Below, piece after piece: positions 1-5,002 of a stretch of DNA of 5,002 nt. Below the pieces are notes generated by a model. That model did no database searches, was not told the DNA's origin, and saw nothing but the letters and a program-made list of their open reading frames with translations. Origin of the DNA: Collinsella sp. CAG:166 (GTDB lineage: Bacteria > Actinomycetota > Coriobacteriia > Coriobacteriales > Coriobacteriaceae); the NCBI GenBank assembly GCA_000434535.1, contig FR878639.1:1-5002 (forward strand). The letters run 5' to 3'. The position numbers were made by a program, and so were the translations under genes. How positions within the stretch are numbered: position 1 is the first letter of the stretch; each line of letters opens with the position of its first letter.

Positions 1-3000
1 CACAATGTCAAACGCCAGCTCCTCGGCCTGCGCATGCGTCTTGCCGACGACCTCGGCGGCGGCGACAATCGCCAGCACGCGCTCGTACTCGGTCGGAATG
101 ACCTTCACAAAGTGCTTGCTCATCGTCTCAAAGCTGTAGAGCAGCTTAATGCCGCGCGGGCTCTGCGTCGCGTCCACGTGCTCCTGAATGAGCTCGCGAA
201 TCTGCGCCAGCTCGCAGGCCGTCGGGGCTTTAAGCTCGACGCTCTCGTGGTTCACACGGGCATCGAGCGTGCCGTACTGGTCAAAGACATAGGCCACGCC
301 ACCCGTCATGCCGGCGGCGAAGTTCTGCCCGACCTCGCCCAGGATGAGTGCCAGACCACCCGTCATGTACTCGCAGCCATGGTTGCCGCAGCCCTCGACC
401 ACCACGGTGGCACCGGAGTTGCGTACGCCAAAGCGCTGGCCTGCCAGGCCGTTAATGAAGCCGCGGCCGCTCGTGGCGCCAAAGAACGCAACGTTGCCCA
501 CGATGATGTTCTCATCGAACTTGTAGGTCGCATGCGGGTTGGGGCGCACCGACACCTCGCCGCCCGAAAGGCCCTTGCCAAAGTAGTCGTTGGCGTCGCC
601 GCACACGTTGAGCGTAATGCCGCGCGGCAGGAAGGCGCCAAAGCTCTGACCGGCCGAACCATCGCAATCGATGGTGATGGAGCCGGCGGGCAGGCCCTCG
701 GGATGCGCCTTGGTCACCGCGTTGCCCAAGATGGTGCCCACGCAGCGGTTGACGTTGGCGATATCGGCGCGGAAGCGAATCGGACGCAGGTGCGCACGGG
801 CATCGGCCGTATAGGGCACAAACAACGTGGAGTCGAGCGTCTTGTCGAGCTCGCTGTCCGCAGCCATCTGGGGCAGGAAGTGACGGCCGTCGGCACCCGG
901 GATGTGGGCACCAAACTCACAGGTCGCGCTCGCCAGCACGGGCGACAGATCCAGCAGGTTAGCCTTGCGGTTGCCCGGGACCTCAATCTGGCGCAAGCAC
1001 TCGGGATGGCCGACCATCTCGTCGACGGTGCGGAAGCCCAGGCTCGCCATGACCTCGCGCAGCTGCTCGGCAACAAAGAGCATAAAGTGCTCGACGTGCT
1101 CTGGCTTGCCGCGGAAGCCGCGACGCAGGCGGCAGTTTTGCGTAGCGATGCCGGCCGGGCAGGTATCCTGCTGGCAGTCGCGCTGCATGAGGCAGCCCAT
1201 GGAGATGAGCGGCATGGTCGCAAAGCCAAACTCCTCGGCACCCAGCAGGCAGGCGACGGCAACATCGGTGCCGTCCATGAGCTTGCCGTCGGCCTCGAGC
1301 ACCACGCGCGAGCGCAGGCCGTTTTGCAGCAGCGTCTGCTGGGCCTCGGCAAGACCGAGCTCCAGCGGCAGACCGGCGTGCCAAATGGAATCGCGAGCAG
1401 CGGCACCCGAGCCGCCGTTGTGGCCGCTGATCAAGATCTTGTCGGCAGCACCCTTGGCAACACCGGTGGCGATGGTGCCGACACCGGCCTCGCTGACCAG
1501 CTTAACCGACACGCGAGCGCCGGGGTTGGCGTTCTTAAGATCGAAGATCAGCTCTGCCAGGTCCTCGATGGAGTAGATGTCGTGGTGCGGCGGAGGCGAG
1601 ATCAGGCCGATGCCGGGCGTGGACTGACGGACCTCGGCGATCCAGGGGTAGACCTTCTTGCCGGGCAGGTGGCCGCCCTCGCCGGGCTTGGCGCCCTGGG
1701 CCATCTTGATCTGAATCTCGAAGGCGCTGCACAGGTAGCGGCTCGTCACGCCAAAGCGCGCGCTTGCCACCTGCTTGATGGCGGAATTCTTGGAGTCACC
1801 GTTAGCCAGCGGGGTCTCGCGACGCGGGTCCTCGCCGCCCTCGCCCGAGTTGGAACGGCCGTGCAGGCGGTTCATGGCGATGGCCATGCACTCGTGTGCT
1901 TCCTTGCTGATGGAGCCGTACGACATGGCGCCGGTGTTAAAGCGGCGGACGATGTTGAGCGCGGGCTCCACCTCGTCGAGCGAAACCGGCGTGCGACCGT
2001 TGGCATTAAAGTCCAGCAGGTCACGCAGGCGCACGGCACGGCCGGTGCGGTGCAGGCGGGCGCTGTACTCCTTAAAGGTGTCGTAGCTGTCCTCGCGGCA
2101 GGCGGTCTGCAGCAGGTAGACGGTCTGCGGGTCGATAAGGTGATCCTCGCCGCCGAGCGGGCGCCACTTGGTCAGACCCAGCGTGGGCAGCTGATCGGGA
2201 GCCGGGCTCTTGAGGATAGCGAGCGCGGCGTCGTAGCGCTCATTCTGCTCGCGCTCGACGTCCTCGACACCCATACCGCCCACACGGCTCACCGTGCCGG
2301 CGAAGTACGCGTTGACAAACTCCAGCGTAAAGCCCACGGCCTCGAAGATCTGCGCCGAATGGTAGCTCTGCACCGTGGAGATGCCCATCTTGGACATGAT
2401 GGAAACGATGCCGGCAGTCGCAGCCTTGTTGTAGTTGGCGATGCCCTGCTCGGCTGTCACGTCCAGATCGCCGTGCGCCGCCAAGTCGCGGATGCACGCA
2501 TGCGCGTTGTACGGGTAGATGCCGCTCGCGGAGTAGCCCACCAGCGCCGCAAAGTCGTGCGGAGACACGGCGTCGCCGCACTCCACCACGATGTCGGCAA
2601 AGGTACGCACGCCGGCGCGGATCAGGTGGTTGTGCACGCAGCCCACGGCGAGCAGCGACGGCACGGGCACCTCGCCCGCAGCGGCACGATCGCTCAGCAC
2701 CACGATGTTCACGCCGTCGCGAACCGCAGCCTCGACGTCTTCGGCAAGCTGCTTGAGCGCAGCCTGCAGCGCGCCCTCGCCGGCATCGCGGCGGTAGACG
2801 GCACGGAAACGGCGGGTCTTAAAGCCCACGCGGTCGATGGCGCAGATGCGGTCAAACTCCTCCTCGCTCAGCAACGGACGCTCCAGGCGCACCAGCTGAC
2901 AGGCCGTACGGGAGTCCTCGAGCAGGTTGCCGTGGTTGCCCAGGTAGAGCGTGGTCGAAGTGACCATGTGCTCGCGCAGGGCATCAATCGGCGGATTCGT

Positions 3001-4587
3001 GACCTGGGCGAACAGCTGATAGAAGTAATCGAAGAACGAGCGCGTCTTCTTGGACAGGCAGGCCAGCGGCGCGTCAATGCCCATCGAGGCGAGCGGGGCC
3101 TTGCCCTGCCGGGCCATGGGGCGCACGACCTCGTCAACATCATCCCAGTGATAGCCGAGCTTGGCCATACGCACGGCGGCGGGCACCTCGGCGTCCTCGG
3201 CGGGCGTTGCCGCAACGGGCTCATCGAGCGCGGCAACGGTCAGCGTCTCCTCGGCAATCCAGTCGCGGTAGGGCTTTTCCTTGGCATAGCGGGCGCGCAG
3301 CTCATCGTTGTAGATCACGCGGCCGCGGGCAAAATCGACCTCGAGCATCTGGCCCGGTCCAAGGCAGCCGCTCGTCAGGATGTTCTCGGGGCTCACCTCG
3401 ATGGTGCCCACCTCGCTTGCCAGCATAAAGCGACCGTCGCGCGTCACATAGTAGCGGGCGGGACGCAGGCCGTTGCGGTCGAGGGCGGCACCCAGCGTGC
3501 GACCGTCGGTAAAGGCGATGGCGGCAGGGCCGTCCCAGGGCTCCATGAGCATGGACTGGTAAGCGTCGTAGGCGCGACGCTCCTCACTCAGGCTGTCGTT
3601 GTGGTCCCACGGTTCGGGCAGCAACATGGAGGCAGCACGCGTGAGCGGTCGACCGTTCATGACCAGGAACTCAAGCACATTGTCCAGAATCGCGGAGTCG
3701 GAACCCTCGCGGTTGATGATGGGCATCACGCGCTCAAGATCGTGCTGCAGCACGGGGCTGTACAGGTTGGGCTCGCGGGCGCGGATCCAGTTGACGTTGC
3801 CCTTGAGGGTGTTGATCTCGCCATTGTGGATGATAAAGCGGTTGGGGTGCGCGCGTTCCCAGCTGGGCGTGGTGTTGGTGGAGTAGCGCGAGTGGACGAG
3901 CGCTACGGCCGTCTTGACGGCGGCGTCGTTGAGGTCGATGAAGAAGCGGCGCATCTGCGTGGCGACCAGCATGCCCTTGTACACGATAGTGCGCGAGCTC
4001 ATGGAACACACGTAGAAGATCTTGTCGCGCAGGGCAAACTCGGCGTCAGCCTTCGTCTCGATGGTGCGGCGGCACACATACAGACGGCGCTCGAAGGCAT
4101 CGCCCGCCGGCGTGTCGTCAGGGCGACCCAGAAAGGCCTGCAGGATGGTAGGCATGCAGGCGCGGGCCGTCTCGCCCAGGTCGTGCGGGTCGACCGGCAC
4201 CTCGCGCCAAAAGAGCAGCGGCACGCCAGCCTCGGCGCAACCCTCCTCAAACACGCGGCGGGCATCCTCTACGCCCTTGTCGTCCCGCGGGAAGAACAGC
4301 ATGGCCACGCCATAGTCGCCCTCTGCCGGCAGAATCTGGCCGCACTTTTGAGCCTCTTTACGGAAAAAGTGATGCGGAACCTGGAACAGGATGCCAGCGC
4401 CGTCGCCGGTGTTCTTCTCGAGTCCCGTGCCGCCGCGGTGCTCCAAGTTGACCAGAATGGACAGCGCATCGTCCAGGATCTGGTGATGGCGCTCGCCGTT
4501 GATATCGGCAAGCGCGCCGATGCCACATGCATCGTGGTCGAATTCGGGGCGATAAAGGCCCTGCTGCTGAGCGGAATCTGCCTGCAT
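1..4587 (-). CDS. gltB: Glutamate synthase (GOGAT) large subunit, 3' end cut by window edge
   Basis: GltB hydrolyses glutamine, channels the ammonia to 2-oxoglutarate and, with electrons from GltD, makes glutamate in the cytoplasm. I translated 1529 codons from the ATG at 4587-4585 with no stop. Residues 1-20 look like a propeptide removed to expose catalytic Cys21 (context HDACGIG). The class II glutaminase domain spans about 21-430, with HSRYSTNT at 232-239, HNGEINT at 254-260 and SDSA around Asp297. The central domain is about 470-790 (QVTNPPID, LGNHGNLL at 549-556). The FMN synthase domain is about 808-1230: TGAMSYGSIS at 885-894, GAKPGEGGHLPGKK at 965-978, PPPHHDIYSIEDL at 998-1010 and the glycine loop GHNGGSGAA near 1055-1063. 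Cys1132, Cys1138 and Cys1143 (C-x5-C-x4-C) are the 3Fe-4S ligands. The GXGXG beta-helix runs from about 1275. Known GltB proteins are about 1500 residues, so only a short tail is missing. A ribosome site 6 bases upstream supports the start. The family assignment is secure. Confidence 0.97.
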   Translation of the reverse strand, partial: MQADSAQQQGLYRPEFDHDACGIGALADINGERHHQILDDALSILVNLEHRGGTGLEKNTGDGAGILFQVPHHFFRKEAQKCGQILPAEGDYGVAMLFFPRDDKGVEDARRVFEEGCAEAGVPLLFWREVPVDPHDLGETARACMPTILQAFLGRPDDTPAGDAFERRLYVCRRTIETKADAEFALRDKIFYVCSMSSRTIVYKGMLVATQMRRFFIDLNDAAVKTAVALVHSRYSTNTTPSWERAHPNRFIIHNGEINTLKGNVNWIRAREPNLYSPVLQHDLERVMPIINREGSDSAILDNVLEFLVMNGRPLTRAASMLLPEPWDHNDSLSEERRAYDAYQSMLMEPWDGPAAIAFTDGRTLGAALDRNGLRPARYYVTRDGRFMLASEVGTIEVSPENILTSGCLGPGQMLEVDFARGRVIYNDELRARYAKEKPYRDWIAEETLTVAALDEPVAATPAEDAEVPAAVRMAKLGYHWDDVDEVVRPMARQGKAPLASMGIDAPLACLSKKTRSFFDYFYQLFAQVTNPPIDALREHMVTSTTLYLGNHGNLLEDSRTACQLVRLERPLLSEEEFDRICAIDRVGFKTRRFRAVYRRDAGEGALQAALKQLAEDVEAAVRDGVNIVVLSDRAAAGEVPVPSLLAVGCVHNHLIRAGVRTFADIVVECGDAVSPHDFAALVGYSASGIYPYNAHACIRDLAAHGDLDVTAEQGIANYNKAATAGIVSIMSKMGISTVQSYHSAQIFEAVGFTLEFVNAYFAGTVSRVGGMGVEDVEREQNERYDAALAILKSPAPDQLPTLGLTKWRPLGGEDHLIDPQTVYLLQTACREDSYDTFKEYSARLHRTGRAVRLRDLLDFNANGRTPVSLDEVEPALNIVRRFNTGAMSYGSISKEAHECMAIAMNRLHGRSNSGEGGEDPRRETPLANGDSKNSAIKQVASARFGVTSRYLCSAFEIQIKMAQGAKPGEGGHLPGKKVYPWIAEVRQSTPGIGLISPPPHHDIYSIEDLAELIFDLKNANPGARVSVKLVSEAGVGTIATGVAKGAADKILISGHNGGSGAAARDSIWHAGLPLELGLAEAQQTLLQNGLRSRVVLEADGKLMDGTDVAVACLLGAEEFGFATMPLISMGCLMQRDCQQDTCPAGIATQNCRLRRGFRGKPEHVEHFMLFVAEQLREVMASLGFRTVDEMVGHPECLRQIEVPGNRKANLLDLSPVLASATCEFGAHIPGADGRHFLPQMAADSELDKTLDSTLFVPYTADARAHLRPIRFRADIANVNRCVGTILGNAVTKAHPEGLPAGSITIDCDGSAGQSFGAFLPRGITLNVCGDANDYFGKGLSGGEVSVRPNPHATYKFDENIIVGNVAFFGATSGRGFINGLAGQRFGVRNSGATVVVEGCGNHGCEYMTGGLALILGEVGQNFAAGMTGGVAYVFDQYGTLDARVNHESVELKAPTACELAQIRELIQEHVDATQSPRGIKLLYSFETMSKHFVKVIPTEYERVLAIVAAAEVVGKTHAQAEELAFDIV

Positions 4588-4593
4588 CGCGAT

Positions 4594-4600
4594 CCTCCCC
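4594..4600 (-). promoter_or_regulatory. Ribosome binding site of gltB
   Basis: On the minus strand GGGGAGG lies 6 bases upstream of the ATG at 4587. This strong Shine-Dalgarno match fixes the gltB start and gives a propeptide of only 20 residues before Cys21, shorter than the propeptide of the E. coli enzyme as I remember it. Confidence 0.85.
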
Positions 4601-4631
4601 TAGATATTAGACAGTCAGTTGAATAGGCATA

Positions 4632-4772
4632 CTAGGAGCATCGCCGGCCCGTTGTGTTTCCCACCCGTTTCGAAACAATCGCGTAACGCACGCCCTCCGA
4701 GTGGACACCGCCGAGCTCAAGGGCGACAACATAGGCCCCAAGTTCGGCCTGCAAACTCACCTCTTCAAACAT
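4632..4772 (-). CDS. Possible small ORF or leader peptide upstream of gltB, 46 codons
   Basis: An ATG at 4772-4770 opens a 46-codon frame that ends at TAG 4634-4632, 44 bases before the gltB start codon and on the same strand. The product begins MFEEVSLQAELGAYVVALE and ends with a basic stretch (SKRVGNTTGRRCS). It has no membrane segment or motif I recognise. For: codon choice is GC-rich and resembles that of gltB (GCC, GAG, CTC, GGC, GTC), and the stretch is richer in GC than its flanks. Against: no convincing Shine-Dalgarno precedes the ATG, the opposite strand is also open across the same bases, and short open frames are common in GC-rich DNA. It could be a real small protein, a leader peptide, the remnant of a lost gene, or chance. 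I cannot give it a function. Confidence 0.2.
   Translation of the reverse strand: MFEEVSLQAELGAYVVALELGGVHSEGVRYAIVSKRVGNTTGRRCS
4667..4689. repeat. Two adjacent short palindromes (GTTTCGAAAC and GCGTAACGC)
   Basis: GTTTCGAAAC at 4667-4676 is a perfect 10-bp palindrome. Five bases further on, GCGTAACGC at 4681-4689 is a palindrome around a single central A. The second shares the GTAAC core with both arms of the inverted repeat at 4777-4821. They lie 80-102 bases upstream of the gltB start codon and inside the uncertain small ORF. They could be operator sites, but no regulator is identified. Confidence 0.35.
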
Positions 4773-4776
4773 CTCA

Positions 4777-4821
4777 ATCTGTAACAGTAAGACCCAATTT
4801 CCATCCCTAGTTGTTACAGAT
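4777..4821. repeat. Perfect 10-bp inverted repeat with 25-bp spacer
   Basis: ATCTGTAACA at 4777-4786 is matched exactly by its reverse complement TGTTACAGAT at 4812-4821. Each arm contains its own small palindrome, TGT-A-ACA and TGT-T-ACA, whose centres (4783 and 4815) are 32 bp apart, close to three helical turns. This suits two dimer sites for one regulator on the same DNA face. It could alternatively form a transcribed stem, but the 25-base loop and the AT-rich arms make a stable hairpin less likely, and no T run follows. The repeat is certain; the operator role is inferred. Confidence 0.5.
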
Positions 4822-4859
4822 CAAGACATTTCGGCAATCCCCTTTCACCAGCCTATCCA

Positions 4860-4888
4860 AATACAACAATTTTATTAGTCTTGGTTAA
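4860..4888 (-). promoter_or_regulatory. Weak candidate promoter for gltB
   Basis: On the minus strand TTAACC (4888-4883) and TGTATT (4865-4860) are separated by 17 bases, each a 4-of-6 match to the sigma-70 boxes. Use of this promoter would give a leader of about 265 nucleotides carrying the inverted repeat and the small ORF. I found no better -10/-35 pair closer to gltB: TAATAT at 4609-4604 is too near the ribosome site to serve as its -10. Confidence 0.2.
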
Positions 4889-4913
4889 CTTTTTAGCCTA
4901 AAACAGGTATCCT
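4885..4913 (+). promoter_or_regulatory. Candidate promoter for the plus-strand gene
   Basis: TTAACT (4885-4890) and TATCCT (4908-4913) are spaced by 17 bases, with 4 of 6 matches in each box. Transcription would start near 4920, giving a leader of about 30 nucleotides that includes the AGGAG ribosome site. The position and AT-rich setting fit well, but the boxes are only moderate matches. Confidence 0.4.
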
Positions 4914-4938
4914 TTGCGGCGTCAAACAAACGACACGC

Positions 4939-4943
4939 AGGAG
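4939..4943 (+). promoter_or_regulatory. Ribosome binding site of the plus-strand gene
   Basis: AGGAG ends 6 bases before the ATG at 4950. This spacing matches that of the gltB site on the other strand and is the main reason for calling a gene start here. Confidence 0.7.
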
Positions 4944-4949
4944 CGCACC

Positions 4950-5002
4950 ATGCTCAACCATCTCAAACAACACTTTGGCTCGCACCGCACCGGCGGTCAC
5001 GG
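4950..5002 (+). CDS. 5' end of an unidentified gene, cut by window edge
   Basis: The ATG at 4950 opens 17 complete codons plus two bases before the window ends: MLNHLKQHFGSHRTGGH. The stretch is polar and rich in His, Lys and Arg, with no signal peptide visible yet. Seventeen residues are too few to assign a family. Support comes from the AGGAG ribosome site, the candidate promoter at 4885-4913 and the return to GC-rich, coding-like sequence. Its divergent arrangement with gltB could mean shared control and a link to nitrogen metabolism, but that is inference. Confidence 0.6.
   Translation, partial: MLNHLKQHFGSHRTGGH

Larger units (their letters stand above)
4588..4949. other. Divergent intergenic control region, 362 bp
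   Basis: This is the only stretch of the window without a secure gene. It lies between the start codons of gltB (minus) and an unidentified gene (plus), so it must carry the promoters of both. The side near the plus-strand gene is AT-rich (about 4855-4915), while about 4640-4760 is GC-rich and looks more like coding DNA. Symmetric elements occur at 4667-4676, 4681-4689 and 4777-4821. I see no tRNA, no rho-independent terminator (no GC-rich stem followed by a T run) and no riboswitch I recognise. Confidence 0.8.

Noticed and set aside
714..1406. Minus-strand open frame of 230 codons, and other 60-220-codon frames within 1-4587 on both strands
   Set aside because: They are out-of-frame shadows of gltB, with Arg/Ser/Pro/Ala-rich translations and no recognisable motifs. 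GC-rich third positions keep alternative frames open.
4604..4609. TAATAT as the -10 box of gltB
   Set aside because: A transcript starting about 7 bases downstream would begin inside the GGGGAGG ribosome site, and no -35 box lies at the proper distance.
34..4626. A 1530-codon plus-strand open frame, the longest closed ORF in the window
   Set aside because: Its translation has low-complexity, His/Arg/Ala/Val-rich sequence with no family I recognise, and it has no ribosome site. It is the codon-aligned complement of gltB, whose translation matches glutamate synthase domain by domain.
4651..4675. T-box-like GGGTGG segment on the minus strand (CGGGTGGGAAAC)
   Set aside because: The T-box antiterminator consensus AGGGUGGNACCGCG is only partly matched, the ACCGCG part is missing, and there is no following terminator stem with a T run or specifier-loop structure.
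4691..4725. CGCCCT...AGGGCG stem on the minus strand as a terminator or attenuator
   Set aside because: Only 6 base pairs enclose a loop of more than 20 bases and no T run follows. In GC-rich DNA this is expected by chance.
4619..4810. 63-codon plus-strand open frame in the intergenic region
   Set aside because: It starts at TTG with no Shine-Dalgarno, its product is Arg/Pro/Gln-rich and shadow-like, and it runs through the inverted repeat.

Overview
The window is dominated by one gene on the minus strand. It is the large (alpha) subunit of NADPH-type glutamate synthase, gltB, which starts at 4587 and runs off the left edge at position 1 without reaching a stop. I read 1529 uninterrupted codons with all the expected parts: a class II amidotransferase domain with a processed N-terminal cysteine, a central domain, an FMN/3Fe-4S synthase domain and a C-terminal GXGXG beta-helix. 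Its length is already close to that of a complete family member, so only a few codons should lie beyond the edge. The partner gene gltD is usually found next to gltB, but it is not visible here.

To the right lies a 362-base intergenic region (4588-4949). It separates gltB from a second gene on the plus strand that starts at 4950 and leaves the window after 17 codons, so the two genes are divergent. The intergenic region is AT-rich near the plus-strand gene (about 4855-4915) and more GC-rich nearer gltB (about 4640-4760). It holds a perfect 10-bp inverted repeat (ATCTGTAACA, 25-bp spacer, TGTTACAGAT), a 10-bp palindrome GTTTCGAAAC, a third GTAAC-centred palindrome, plausible back-to-back promoters that overlap at GTTAAC, and a 46-codon minus-strand open frame of uncertain reality.

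The organism is a GC-rich bacterium. Third positions in gltB are strongly G/C, and the gene contains no TTA, CTA or TCA codons. As a consequence the plus strand opposite gltB is also open for its whole length, but that antisense frame has no sign of being a gene. The codon use, the short 20-residue GltB propeptide and the AT-rich promoter region would suit a high-GC actinobacterium, perhaps of the Coriobacteriia (Collinsella-like). That placement is a guess without a database search.

Functionally this is core nitrogen assimilation: GltB, with GltD, turns glutamine and 2-oxoglutarate into two glutamates. I see no mobile element, CRISPR array, RNA gene or new multi-gene system. The parts that merit a second look are in the divergent control region.
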